DNA from: Eubacterium sp.
Lineage (GTDB): Bacteria; Bacillota; Clostridia; Lachnospirales; Lachnospiraceae
Direction: 5' to 3'
Length of the DNA: 64,000 bases
Assembly (NCBI GenBank): GCA_022764165.1
Contig: JALERM010000104.1
Coordinates: forward strand, 31,704-95,703
The position numbers and the translations under genes are program-made. Shown here one piece after another: positions 34,329 through 43,129 of this stretch. The stretch's first letter is position 1, and every line of letters begins with the position of its first letter. The notes under the pieces were generated by a model. It saw only the letters and a list, made by a program, of their open reading frames with translations, was not told where the DNA came from and searched no databases.

Positions 34329-35329
34329 CTTTTACCTGCTCCTCCTTTTGCTTCCATCGCTGCCTTCACATTCAGCCAGCAGGAAGCAAAATGTCCATCC
34401 GGCATCTGCATTTCAGGTGCATTTTCTTCCAGACAGATTTTCATAGCATTCTCGCATCTTGGGCAGAATGCACATCCTTTCGGCATATTCAGCAGGTTGA
34501 TCGGTGTTCCCGGAATCGGCATCAGTTTTTCACCGATTCTGTCTACGTTCGGAATGGAACGAAGAAGTCCTTTCGTATACTCATGGGACGGACGATAGAA
34601 GATATCTTCCGCTGTTCCGCGTTCACATACACGTCCGCCGTACATAACAATAATCTCATCACACATTTCTGCGATAACACCAAGGTCATGGGTAACCATA
34701 ATAATTGCCATTCCCAGTTTTTTCTGCAGACTCTGCATCAGTTCCAGAATCTGTGCCTGAATGGTCACGTCCAGTGCGGTGGTCGGTTCATCGGCAATCA
34801 GAATATCCGGTTCACATGCCAGTGCCATGGCGATCATTACACGCTGGCGCATACCGCCGGACAGCTCATACGGATACTGTTTGACACGTTTTTCCGGTTC
34901 ATTGACACCAACCAGAGTCAACATTTCAATGGCACGGTCCATGGCTTCTTTTCCCTTGCGGTCTGTATGCAGCTTAATTGCCTCTGTCAGCTGATTTCCA
35001 ATGGTAAATACCGGATTCAGACTGGTCATCGGATCCTGGAAAATGATGGAACAACATTTTCCGCGGAAATTACGCATCTGTTTTTCGGTATAATTTACGA
35101 TATTTTCACCTTTATAAAGCACTTCACCGCTTTTGATGCTTCCGTTTTTCTCAAGAATCTGCATGATGGAGTATGCGGTAACACTTTTTCCGGAACCGGA
35201 CTCACCAACGATACCCAGAATCTTGCCGGGAGCCAGATTAAAGGATACACCGTTGACAGACATTACTTCTCCCTTATCCGTGGTAAAGGAGGTATGCAGA
35301 TCTCTTACAGATAAAATATTTTCACTCAT
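34325..35329 (-). CDS. oppD: Oligopeptide ABC transporter ATP-binding protein OppD
   Basis: A 334-residue ABC ATPase, the heterodimer partner of OppF. Walker A is [15 protein letters not shown], signature [17 protein letters not shown], and Walker [15 protein letters not shown]. The C-terminal cysteine cluster [17 protein letters not shown] is present. The start is 5 bp after the oppC stop, with a good ribosome site. Confidence 0.95.
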   Translation of the reverse strand: MSENILSVRDLHTSFTTDKGEVMSVNGVSFNLAPGKILGIVGESGSGKSVTAYSIMQILEKNGSIKSGEVLYKGENIVNYTEKQMRNFRGKCCSIIFQDPMTSLNPVFTIGNQLTEAIKLHTDRKGKEAMDRAIEMLTLVGVNEPEKRVKQYPYELSGGMRQRVMIAMALACEPDILIADEPTTALDVTIQAQILELMQSLQKKLGMAIIMVTHDLGVIAEMCDEIIVMYGGRVCERGTAEDIFYRPSHEYTKGLLRSIPNVDRIGEKLMPIPGTPINLLNMPKGCAFCPRCENAMKICLEENAPEMQMPDGHFASCWLNVKAAMEAKGGAGKR

Positions 35330-35334
35330 AATAA

Positions 35335-36417
35335 TTACCTCCTAAGTTTCGGGTCAAATGCGTCGCGGAGACCATCACCCAGTAAGTTAAATGCCAGTGT
35401 GATCAGCCCGATCATGATAGCCGGGAAAATCAGCTTATAAGAATAAGTTGTAATACCGGATCTTGCCATATTGGCCAAAGAACCCAGAGACGGCATCGGG
35501 GCTTTTACTCCCAGACCGATAAAGCTCAGGAAACTTTCGGTAAAGATCGCTGACGGAATCTGGAGTGCACCGGAAATAATGATAACACTGATACAGTTGG
35601 GCAGGATGTGCTTTCTGATAATACGCCCCGGTTTTGCCCCGCTGACTTTAGCAGCAAGTACATATTCATTTTGCTTGATTGTAAGAATCTGTCCGCGGAC
35701 CAACCGTGCCATACCTACCCAGTACAAAAGCCCGAATACGATAAACAGAGAAATCATATTGGTTCCCAGTTTCTGCAGCCATGCGATTCCATCCACTTGC
35801 AGAACCGCATCCAATACCACCGACAGCAGAATAATCATCAGAAGATCCGGCAGCGAATATATAATATCGACAATACGCATCATCACCAAATCCACTTTTC
35901 CGCCGAAATACCCGGCAATACTTCCATACAGCACACCGATGATCACAACGATGATACTTGCAAATACACCTACCAGCAGAGAAATTCTGGTTCCGTATAC
36001 CACACGGACAAAGTAATCACGCCCCATCTCATCAGTTCCCATGATATGAGGAAATACCTCTCCGCCTTCTTCCATATAAGCCTTTTCCATATCGGAATAC
36101 TGGAACGGAGCCATATTGGCAGCGGTTTTGTCACGCTTACCATTGACGGTAATAATCTGTGAATAACTGTACGGTACTACTTTTGGTGTAATGATAATCA
36201 TCAGAATAATCAGTATCAAAGCAATGATACTTGCAACAGCAAGCGGGTTTTTCATCAGTTTTTTCATACCATCCTTGAAGAAAGTGGATGATTCACTCAT
36301 GACCTCCTGCTGACGTTTTTCTTCATCCGTAGCCTTTTCGAACTTGTTCAGGTCAATCTGAAAACTCAAAGGATTCTTCTTTGGCATCTGGTCTAAATTA
36401 GCATTTGTATTTCCCAT
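35335..36417 (-). CDS. oppC: Oligopeptide ABC transporter permease OppC
   Basis: A 360-residue permease. After a ~70-residue hydrophilic N-terminus there is an N-terminal membrane anchor (ASIIALILIILMIIITP), then the transporter domain with GTDEMGRDYFVRVVYGTR and the EAA loop AAKVSGAKPGRIIRKHILPN. The end GDGLRDAFDPKLR is typical. The periplasmic-side insert between TM1 and the core (about residues 95-130) is usual in this group. The ATG at 36417 has AGGAGG; the open frame extends upstream into oppB without a ribosome site. Confidence 0.94.
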   Translation of the reverse strand: MGNTNANLDQMPKKNPLSFQIDLNKFEKATDEEKRQQEVMSESSTFFKDGMKKLMKNPLAVASIIALILIILMIIITPKVVPYSYSQIITVNGKRDKTAANMAPFQYSDMEKAYMEEGGEVFPHIMGTDEMGRDYFVRVVYGTRISLLVGVFASIIVVIIGVLYGSIAGYFGGKVDLVMMRIVDIIYSLPDLLMIILLSVVLDAVLQVDGIAWLQKLGTNMISLFIVFGLLYWVGMARLVRGQILTIKQNEYVLAAKVSGAKPGRIIRKHILPNCISVIIISGALQIPSAIFTESFLSFIGLGVKAPMPSLGSLANMARSGITTYSYKLIFPAIMIGLITLAFNLLGDGLRDAFDPKLRR

Positions 36418-36430
36418 GAATGCGTTCCTC

Positions 36431-37342
36431 CTAATCCAGCTTAATTCTCGGGTCGATAATCTTGTAAACAATATCCGTGATCAGGTTCATCGTTACCATC
36501 AGAACCGCCAGGAAAATGGTCACACCCATAATCAGCGGATAATCGCGGTTGGTGATGCTGTCAACGAACTTTGCACCAAGACCGCCAAAGTTAAAGATAC
36601 TCTCCACAACCAGACTTCCTGTCAGAATGGAGGCAATCATCGGTCCCACATAGGTAACAACAGGGATCAGCGCATTTCTCAGAGTATGTTTGAACAAAAC
36701 CTTCCAGCTTACTACACCTTTTGCTCTTGCAGTACGCACATAATCCTGCCCCATGGCATCCAGCATACTTGTCTTTGTCAGACGGGTAATATACGCCATT
36801 GGATAAGCTGCCAGTGAAATTACCGGAAGAATGTAGTTTCTGTTTTCCGGATTATATACCGGAATCCATTTTAACTTCACGCAGAATACCATCAGCAGCA
36901 ATGTTGCAAATACAAAACTCGGTAAAGAAGTAAATAATGTTGACAGGAAAATAATCAGTCGATCCGGAAGTTTATTTCTTGTCAGTGCAGCGATACTCCC
37001 CAGAATCAATCCCAGAATAATTGCCACGATGACAGCCATTCCTCCCAGTTTTGCAGACACCTTAAATGAAGAAGATATTGTCTTTCCAATATCACGTCCT
37101 GTCTTTGCGGATACTCCAAAATCTCCGTGCAGCACATTCTTCATATAAATTACAAACTGTTCCGGAACCGGTTTGTCCAGATTAAACCGGCGTTCCATAA
37201 CTGCCTTTACTTCCGGTGAAGTAGCTTTTTCACCGTTGAATGGTCCTCCCGGAATCGCATTCATCGCAAAAAACGTAATAGCACATACGATAAATACGGT
37301 AACCAGTGCGAGGACAATTCGTTTTCCTACATACTTTGCCAT
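36431..37342 (-). CDS. oppB: Oligopeptide ABC transporter permease OppB
   Basis: A 303-residue permease with a first membrane helix at about residues 10-30 and later segments. VFFMNAIPGGPF-like sequence near the N-terminus, FGVSAKTGRDIG, SLPSFVFATLLL and the EAA loop TARAKGVVSWKVLFKHTLRN are typical of OppB/DppB. It is the first gene of the operon. Its leader contains a short ORF followed by an intrinsic terminator, so entry into the operon may be attenuated. GGAGAG precedes the ATG. Confidence 0.95.
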   Translation of the reverse strand: MAKYVGKRIVLALVTVFIVCAITFFAMNAIPGGPFNGEKATSPEVKAVMERRFNLDKPVPEQFVIYMKNVLHGDFGVSAKTGRDIGKTISSSFKVSAKLGGMAVIVAIILGLILGSIAALTRNKLPDRLIIFLSTLFTSLPSFVFATLLLMVFCVKLKWIPVYNPENRNYILPVISLAAYPMAYITRLTKTSMLDAMGQDYVRTARAKGVVSWKVLFKHTLRNALIPVVTYVGPMIASILTGSLVVESIFNFGGLGAKFVDSITNRDYPLIMGVTIFLAVLMVTMNLITDIVYKIIDPRIKLD

Positions 37343-37459
37343 TTGTTACTCTCCTTTTCTTTTTTCTTTTTTATTACGAATCCTTTACATAAAGAACCGC
37401 CAGTATCAATATCACATCGATACAAACAACTGTCCTCACACGAAAGACATTTCGCTCAG

Positions 37460-37486
37460 AAAAAAAATCCAAAGAGCATTTGGATT
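37460..37486 (-). terminator. Intrinsic terminator (possible attenuator) in the oppB leader
   Basis: On the minus strand AATCCAAA (37486-37479) pairs with TTTGGATT (37473-37466) and a run of eight T follows. It lies after the oppB promoter and directly after the stop of the leader ORF, about 120 nt before oppB. Placement between promoter and structural gene is the hallmark of attenuation. Confidence 0.75.
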
Positions 37487-37488
37487 CG

Positions 37489-37557
37489 TCACCTGATACC
37501 CAATCTAATCTGTGGACGAAGTTCGCAGCTGTGAACATTGACACTAAATAACCACAT
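37489..37557 (-). CDS. Leader peptide candidate upstream of oppB (22 residues)
   Basis: A short ORF beginning MWLFSVNVHSCEL and ending RLGIR, preceded by AAGGGGAAAAG at good ribosome-site spacing. It lies between the oppB promoter (37589-37617) and an intrinsic terminator; the stop codon directly abuts the terminator stem. A near-palindrome, GTTCACAGCTGCGAAC, lies inside the ORF and could pair alternatively. The same frame extends upstream to 37716, but that part crosses the promoter and is not considered translated. Control by ribosome stalling or translation rate is inference; I see no run of one amino acid that would name a signal. The sequence is unlike amino-acid-operon leader peptides I know. 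Confidence 0.6.
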   Translation of the reverse strand: MWLFSVNVHSCELRPQIRLGIR

Positions 37558-37588
37558 CTTTTCCCCTTGTTGCTTCACTAATGCACTT

Positions 37589-37617
37589 ATTATATTATCT
37601 ATAACAATTTCCGTCAA
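37589..37617 (-). promoter_or_regulatory. Promoter of the oppBCDFA operon
   Basis: On the minus strand TTGACG (37617-37612), a 17-bp spacer and TATAAT (37594-37589). This predicts a leader of about 240 nt that holds the 22-codon ORF and the terminator. Confidence 0.75.
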
Positions 37618-37650
37618 ACCATTTTTCATAAAAAAACAATGGCAATAAAC

Positions 37651-37694
37651 GGAAAGGTTCCGGGGGGTATCCATTACATCCTCAGAACCTTTCC
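37651..37694 (-). terminator. Probable terminator downstream of pnp
   Basis: A perfect 10-bp inverted repeat, GGAAAGGTTC with GAACCTTTCC (37651-37660, 37685-37694), with a 24-nt loop. A T7 run lies some 15 nt further on the minus strand, so termination efficiency is uncertain. Confidence 0.5.
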
Positions 37695-37756
37695 TAATGT
37701 TATGTCTCTTATGCACGGATTTCTCCGTACTTTGTGCTTTCGATTCCTGATTCTTA

Positions 37757-39850
37757 TTATGCTTCTGCCGGCACGTCCTTGATGCTGAAGCTCATTCTTC
37801 CCATCTTGTCTTTGCCCATGCAGACTACTTTTACAATATCTCCCAGTGTCAGAACATCTTCCACACGGTTGATTCTCTGTTTTGAGATTTTGGAGATGTG
37901 AACCATTCCCTCTTTTCCAGGTGCAAATTCAACGAATGCTCCAAACTCTTTGATACTTACGACTTTACCGGTAAAGATCTGTCCGGCTTCGAAGTCTGTA
38001 ACGATTGTCTTAACATAATTCAGTGCTTTATCCATCATTTTCTGATCGGTTCCGCAGATGGATACTGCTCCGTCATCTGTAATATCAATTTTCACACCGG
38101 TCTCATCAATGATGGCATTGATGGTCTTTCCTCTCTGTCCAACCACTTCACCGATCTTTTCCGGATCGATGGTAATCTGGATGATCTTCGGTGCATATTT
38201 GCTAACCTGTTTTCTCGGCTCTGCAATGCATTTTTCCATTACTTCTGTCAAAATGTATTCTCTTGCCTGTTTTGTTTTGGCAATAGCCTCCTCGATAATC
38301 GGACGGGTCAGGCCATGAATCTTGATATCCATCTGAATGGCTGTGATTCCATCATGTGTTCCGGCAACTTTGAAATCCATGTCTCCGAAGAAGTCTTCCA
38401 GACCCTGGATATCAGTCAGAACAATATAATCATCATCTGTTTCTCCGGTTACCAGACCACAGGAAATACCTGCAACCGGTTTTTTGATCGGTACACCTGC
38501 TGCCATCAGAGACATAGTAGATGCACAGATACTTGCCTGAGAAGTAGAACCGTTGGATTCAAATGTCTCAGATACGGTACGGATCGCATACGGGAATTCT
38601 TCCTCAGAAGGAAGTACCGGCACCAGTGCCTTTTCTGCCAGTGCTCCGTGTCCAATCTCACGGCGTCCCGGTCCACGGCTTGGTTTTGTCTCGCCTACAG
38701 AGTAGGACGGGAAATTATAGTGGTGCATATAGCGTTTTACAACTTCCGTTTCATCCAGTCCATCCAGACGCTGTCCCTCGGAAAGCGGAGCCAAAGTGGT
38801 AATGGTACAGATCTGTGTCTGTCCTCTGGTAAACATGGCAGAACCATGTACACGCGGTATAAGATCGGTTTCTGCAGCCAGCGGACGAATCTGTGTGATA
38901 GCACGGCCATCCGGACGTTTGTGGTCTTTCAGGATCATCTTGCGGACAGTCTTTTTCTGGTACTGATATACAGCTTCTCCAAGAACAGCCAGCCATTCTT
39001 CTTTGTCAGCAAAAGCTTCTTCCAGTTTTGCTGTCACCTGACGGATGTTTTCTTCTCTTGTCTGTTTGTCATCAGAGAATACGGCAACTTCCATCTCTTC
39101 CGGTGTTACGATTTCTTTCATAGCTGCGAACAGTTCTTCCGGAACTGCACAGGATTCATACGCATGTTTCTCTTTTCCACAGTCAGCCACGATTTTATCG
39201 ATAAATGCAATGATTTCCTGATTCACTTCATGAGCCTTGAAGATTGCTTCAATCATCTTATCTTCCGGAATCTCATTGGCACCGGCTTCGATCATGATTA
39301 CTTTTTCTCTGGTGGATGCTACGGTCAGCTTCAGATCAGACACGGCATTCTGCTCCAGGGTGGGGTTTACGATCAGTTCCCCGTTGATCATACCCATCTG
39401 TGTAGCGGCACACGGTCCGTCAAACGGAATATCAGAGATGCAGGTTGCAATGGAAGATCCCAACATAGCCACTACTTCCGGATTGCACTGCGGATCCACA
39501 GACATTACCATGTTGTTCAGGGTAACATCATTTCTATAGTCCTTCGGGAACAGAGGACGCATCGGGCGGTCAATGACACGGGAAGTCAGGATGGCATGCT
39601 CGGAAGCCTTACCCTCTCTTTTGTTGAATCCTCCCGGAATCTTACCTACAGCGTACATTTTTTCTTCATATTCTACACTCAGTGGAAAGAAATCAATCCC
39701 TTCCCGCGGTTTTTCAGATGCTGTTGCAGTAGAAAGAACAACAGTATCCCCGTAATGCATAAAAGCTGCACCGTTAGCCTGTTTTGCCACACGGTCAACA
39801 TCAACTGTCAGAGTTCTTCCTGCCAGTTCCATGGAATAACTTTTGTACAT
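37757..39850 (-). CDS. pnp: Polyribonucleotide nucleotidyltransferase (PNPase)
   Basis: A 697-residue 3'-5' phosphorolytic exoribonuclease. It has two RNase PH domains (the first from AGRTLTVDVDRVAKQANGAA; the second including RPDGRAITQIRPLAAETD with catalytic GTHDGITAIQMDIKI), then a KH domain (KIGEVVGQRGKTINAIIDET) and an S1 domain (FTGKVVSIKEFGAFVEFAPG). Length and order are those of a complete enzyme. AGGAGAG precedes the ATG. It follows rpsO in the conserved rpsO-pnp order, separated by two hairpins. Confidence 0.97.
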   Translation of the reverse strand: MYKSYSMELAGRTLTVDVDRVAKQANGAAFMHYGDTVVLSTATASEKPREGIDFFPLSVEYEEKMYAVGKIPGGFNKREGKASEHAILTSRVIDRPMRPLFPKDYRNDVTLNNMVMSVDPQCNPEVVAMLGSSIATCISDIPFDGPCAATQMGMINGELIVNPTLEQNAVSDLKLTVASTREKVIMIEAGANEIPEDKMIEAIFKAHEVNQEIIAFIDKIVADCGKEKHAYESCAVPEELFAAMKEIVTPEEMEVAVFSDDKQTREENIRQVTAKLEEAFADKEEWLAVLGEAVYQYQKKTVRKMILKDHKRPDGRAITQIRPLAAETDLIPRVHGSAMFTRGQTQICTITTLAPLSEGQRLDGLDETEVVKRYMHHYNFPSYSVGETKPSRGPGRREIGHGALAEKALVPVLPSEEEFPYAIRTVSETFESNGSTSQASICASTMSLMAAGVPIKKPVAGISCGLVTGETDDDYIVLTDIQGLEDFFGDMDFKVAGTHDGITAIQMDIKIHGLTRPIIEEAIAKTKQAREYILTEVMEKCIAEPRKQVSKYAPKIIQITIDPEKIGEVVGQRGKTINAIIDETGVKIDITDDGAVSICGTDQKMMDKALNYVKTIVTDFEAGQIFTGKVVSIKEFGAFVEFAPGKEGMVHISKISKQRINRVEDVLTLGDIVKVVCMGKDKMGRMSFSIKDVPAEA

Positions 39851-39909
39851 AAGCTTTACTCTCCTATTCTGCCTTCCGGCTATTTCCCGGCAGAAATTCT
39901 CCGAAACAA

Positions 39910-39947
39910 CTGAAAAGCATATTCTGCTGCCACAATATGCTTTTCAG
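39910..39947 (-). other. Hairpin between rpsO and pnp
   Basis: A perfect 14-bp stem (39910-39923 with 39934-39947) with a 10-nt loop lies about 60 nt before pnp. By analogy with the RNase III-cleaved, autoregulatory hairpin upstream of pnp in enterobacteria, it may be a processing site; that is inference. Confidence 0.55.
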
Positions 39948-39989
39948 TGGTCTCGGCACAATATTCTCGTCCGGGATCCTTACACCAGT

Positions 39990-40015
39990 AAGGGGTGGAA
40001 TACCTTCCACCCCTT
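39990..40015 (-). terminator. Terminator downstream of rpsO
   Basis: A perfect 11-bp stem, AAGGGGTGGAA with TTCCACCCCTT (39990-40000, 40005-40015), with a 4-nt loop, 12 nt after the rpsO stop. There is only a modest T content downstream on the minus strand, so read-through to pnp is likely. Confidence 0.6.
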
Positions 40016-40026
40016 GCCATAAGAAA

Positions 40027-40293
40027 TTACTTTCTGATTCCCAGTTTTTCAATCAGCGCACGGTATCTTTCGATATCGGTTTTCTTCAGGTAATCCAGCA
40101 GACCACGTCTCTGACCAACCATTTTCAGAAGACCTCTTCTGGAATGATGATCTTTGTGATGTGTTTTCAAATGCTCTGTCAGTTCCTGAATTCTTGCTGT
40201 CAGTACAGCTACCTGTACTTCCGGTGAACCTGTGTCACCTTCTGTTCTGGCATATTCAGCCATGATTGCCTGTTTTTTTTCTTTAGAAATCAT
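40027..40293 (-). CDS. rpsO: 30S ribosomal protein S15
   Basis: An 88-residue S15 that binds 16S rRNA in the central domain. [38 protein letters not shown] and the C-terminal [16 protein letters not shown] are family hallmarks. The ATG at 40293 has AAGGAGG; the open frame continues upstream without support. The leader (about 40294-40375) has GC-rich pairing segments and may hold an S15 autoregulatory structure, though I cannot fold it here. Confidence 0.97.
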   Translation of the reverse strand: MISKEKKQAIMAEYARTEGDTGSPEVQVAVLTARIQELTEHLKTHHKDHHSRRGLLKMVGQRRGLLDYLKKTDIERYRALIEKLGIRK

Positions 40294-40382
40294 TTTGTTT
40301 TCCTCCTTAATTTTCAACCGCCGCGCATTAAGAAACGGTCGGAGACTCCAATCTCTGAATACGGGCTGACTCATACTTTGTC

Positions 40383-40411
40383 AGTATATCATAGGGATTA
40401 CGAAAAGTAAA
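40383..40411 (-). promoter_or_regulatory. Promoter of rpsO
   Basis: On the minus strand TTTACT (40411-40406), 17 bp, and TATACT (40388-40383), the latter with a TGA extension that makes an extended -10. Confidence 0.7.
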
Positions 40412-40423
40412 CCTTTTTTTTCA

Positions 40424-42067
40424 TCAACTATTGGCTTTTTTCATCTCATCCGGATCCTCTTCCAGGATAGAGAAAGCAATATTGGTGGCATGATCTGCCA
40501 CTCGTTCCAGACCGGAAATGATATCAGAGAAAATCATACCGGCTTCCGGCGTACATTCATTCTGTGTCAGACGTTCCACATGCTTCTGCTGCAGCCGTCT
40601 CTCTTCCATATCGATCTTATCTTCCAGCATCAGGATATCCTGCATATGCTGGCGGTCGTTTCTGGAGAACATTTCGATGGAATAGGTCACAATCTTCAAT
40701 ACCATATCAAGCATTTCTGACAGGTCTTTTTCCCCGTCCGGGCTGAAACTTACATCATCATCCCTCATCATGATAGATGCATCCGCCACATTTTCCGCAT
40801 GATCGCCAATTCGTTCGATATCGTTGACCACATGGAAGAGAGAACCGATACTCATCACATCATCGATGGGCAGACTTGACTGGTTCAGATGTACCAGATA
40901 GTTAGTAATTTCCTTATTCAGGTAGTCGATATTCTTTTCCACCCGGTATACTTCATCCAGTTCTTTCTGATCATGGCCATTCAGTGTATTCATAGCACGA
41001 TGAAGGTTATTCAGTGCCATCGTAGCCATACGCTCCATTTCTCTAACAGCCTGCAGTACTGCTGTGGTCGGAGAAAAAGCGTGTTTGTTGCCGATGTAGA
41101 CCAGTTCGAACTCATCCTCACCCTTGTCATCACCCCGGATAATCAGATACGTCGCTTTTACCAGATACTGTGTGAATGGGAGAATCAGGATTACCTGGCT
41201 CACTTTGATGATGGAGTTGGCATTGGCAATCATACGGCCGGCTTCATTACCGGAAATCTTCATGAAGAAATCCACAATATAATCGCCTGCTGTGCAGAAA
41301 AGAATTGCACAGACAATGGTTCCTGTCAGGTTAAACAGCATGTGCACCATGGCAGCTCTTTTTGCATCTTTTTTGCAGCCCACACTTGCCAGAGTGGCAG
41401 ACATGGTACATCCGATGTTACATCCCAGCATCATAAAGAGACATACCGGCAGTTCCACCAGTCCTTCACGGGCAAGCAGCATGATGATACCAACCGTTGC
41501 TGAATTACTCTGAAGAATTGCGGTTGCCACCCATCCAACAATAAATGCAAAAAATGGATTGCTCAGAGAGCTCAGCACCTGTACCACTTCAGGAATCTCT
41601 TTTGCCAGGGTCAGTGCATCGGAAATACCGGAAATACCCATGAACAGAATACCAAATCCCAGAATAACCTCTCCCAGACGGCTGACTGTCATGTGATTCT
41701 TAATAAACATAGCCATGATAACACCGATAATGACAAACAGCGGTGCGATATCTGCCAGATCAAATGCAATCAGCTGACCGGTTACGGTGGTACCGATATT
41801 GGCACCCAGAATAATACCCGGAGTCTGAGCCAGTTTCATAAGGCCTGAATTCACAAAGCTTACAACCATAACGGTGGTAGCATTGGATGACTGAATCAGA
41901 GCGGTAAAAAAGGTTCCTACAAGGACACCTATCACGCGATTCCTAGTAAAAACCTCCAGAATACTTCGCATCTTGGAGCCTGCCACTTTCTGAAGGCCTT
42001 CGCTCATCATCTTCATTCCATAAAGGAAGAATCCAAGCCCTCCTATCAAAGACATAATTACACTCAT
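40424..42067 (-). CDS. Na+/phosphate cotransporter with C-terminal PhoU domain
   Basis: A 547-residue membrane protein. The N-terminal ~310 residues have two inverted Na/Pi-cotransport repeats, with QSS/QSN motifs at IQSSNATTVMVVSFVNSG and LQSNSATVGIIMLL. The C-terminal ~200 residues are a cytoplasmic PhoU-like helical domain (VVNDIERIGDHAENVADASI and SGLERVADHATNIA). Such NptA/YjbB-type proteins move phosphate with sodium, in either direction; the PhoU domain may sense phosphate status. It is separate from the pst operon. I see no clear terminator; it may be transcribed on from ribF. Confidence 0.92.
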   Translation of the reverse strand: MSVIMSLIGGLGFFLYGMKMMSEGLQKVAGSKMRSILEVFTRNRVIGVLVGTFFTALIQSSNATTVMVVSFVNSGLMKLAQTPGIILGANIGTTVTGQLIAFDLADIAPLFVIIGVIMAMFIKNHMTVSRLGEVILGFGILFMGISGISDALTLAKEIPEVVQVLSSLSNPFFAFIVGWVATAILQSNSATVGIIMLLAREGLVELPVCLFMMLGCNIGCTMSATLASVGCKKDAKRAAMVHMLFNLTGTIVCAILFCTAGDYIVDFFMKISGNEAGRMIANANSIIKVSQVILILPFTQYLVKATYLIIRGDDKGEDEFELVYIGNKHAFSPTTAVLQAVREMERMATMALNNLHRAMNTLNGHDQKELDEVYRVEKNIDYLNKEITNYLVHLNQSSLPIDDVMSIGSLFHVVNDIERIGDHAENVADASIMMRDDDVSFSPDGEKDLSEMLDMVLKIVTYSIEMFSRNDRQHMQDILMLEDKIDMEERRLQQKHVERLTQNECTPEAGMIFSDIISGLERVADHATNIAFSILEEDPDEMKKANS

Positions 42068-42166
42068 TCTTTTTCTCCTTCGTATGAAAAAATCTATGAT
42101 TTTACACGCATTTAATCTTATATTAACATAGATTTTACATAAATGGCAAGAATAATAATTTCAATT

Positions 42167-43090
42167 TCATTTTTCACATGCAAAATAATGTTTGCCCGCA
42201 GCTGCGTCTCTCTGAATCTGTTCTTTCAGTTCTTCTACCGAATCAAACTTACATTCCGGACGGACAAAATGAAAAAATTCTACCCATGCATCTTTTTCAT
42301 ACAGATTTTCATCACAGTCAAACAGATATGTTTCCACACCTGCAAAGGGCACTTCCACCGTAGGTTTTACACCTATGTTGGAAATCCCGAAAAAGACCTC
42401 ACCGTTGATATAAGTGCGGGATGCATATACACCAAAAGGAGGCAAAAGTTTTCCATCCTCGGGAATCTGATTGATTGTGGGAAGCCCCCAGGTACGTCCC
42501 AGCTGTCTTCCGTGCAGCACCTTGCCTTTAACAAAATACGGGTATCCAAGCAGACGATTGACTTTTTCTATTTTTCCTTCCCTCAGTGTATCCCGTATCC
42601 AGCTGCTGCTGATTTCTCTGTCATCTTCCATTTCTTTTGACATGATTTCAACCTGAAATCCATACTGGTTTCCCAGTTTTTTCAGCAGTTCCGGAGTCCC
42701 CTTTCTCTGATATCCGAAATGAAAATCCGGTCCTACGATCACATAAGCTACTCTCAGCTGTACTGCCAGAATCTCGCGGATAAAATCCTCCGCCTCCATC
42801 TGAATCAGTTCCGGGACAAAAGGACACTCAATCAGACAGTCCAGACCTTTTCTCTCCAGAAGAACTTTTCTTTCTTCATTGGTCAGAAGCGTTCTTTTTA
42901 TCCGGGTACCCAATTTCACCAGGGGCGAAACATCAAAAGTAAATACCACTGTTTCATACCCCTGTTTTCCCAGTTCCAGTGTCCTGGAGAGAAGCTTATT
43001 ATGACCCCGGTGCAGTCCGTCAAACTTTCCCAGAGTGACCACACTTCTTTTATTCAGCTGAAAATCCAATGTATTTGTTATATATTTCAT
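42167..43090 (-). CDS. ribF: Bifunctional riboflavin kinase/FAD synthetase
   Basis: A 307-residue enzyme. The N-terminal FMN adenylyltransferase domain shows GKFDGLHRGHNKLL and the later SSSWIRDTLREGKIEKVN. The C-terminal riboflavin-kinase domain shows RTWGLPTINQ, GVYASRTYI and the ISNIGVKPT loop. It makes FMN and FAD from riboflavin. It follows truB by 39 bp in the usual Firmicutes order truB-ribF. Confidence 0.96.
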   Translation of the reverse strand: MKYITNTLDFQLNKRSVVTLGKFDGLHRGHNKLLSRTLELGKQGYETVVFTFDVSPLVKLGTRIKRTLLTNEERKVLLERKGLDCLIECPFVPELIQMEAEDFIREILAVQLRVAYVIVGPDFHFGYQRKGTPELLKKLGNQYGFQVEIMSKEMEDDREISSSWIRDTLREGKIEKVNRLLGYPYFVKGKVLHGRQLGRTWGLPTINQIPEDGKLLPPFGVYASRTYINGEVFFGISNIGVKPTVEVPFAGVETYLFDCDENLYEKDAWVEFFHFVRPECKFDSVEELKEQIQRDAAAGKHYFACEK

Positions 43091-43129
43091 CGCAAATAAT
43101 TTTTCTCCTGCCAGTTCATCCCGGTCAGG

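Noticed and set aside
37558..37716. Upstream extension of the opp leader ORF to a 75-residue protein
   Set aside because: It crosses the promoter -35/-10 and the pnp terminator; only the last 22 codons follow the predicted transcript start.
37898..39913. 671-residue ORF opposite pnp
   Set aside because: Cys/Phe/His-rich shadow of a fully conserved gene with no family resemblance.
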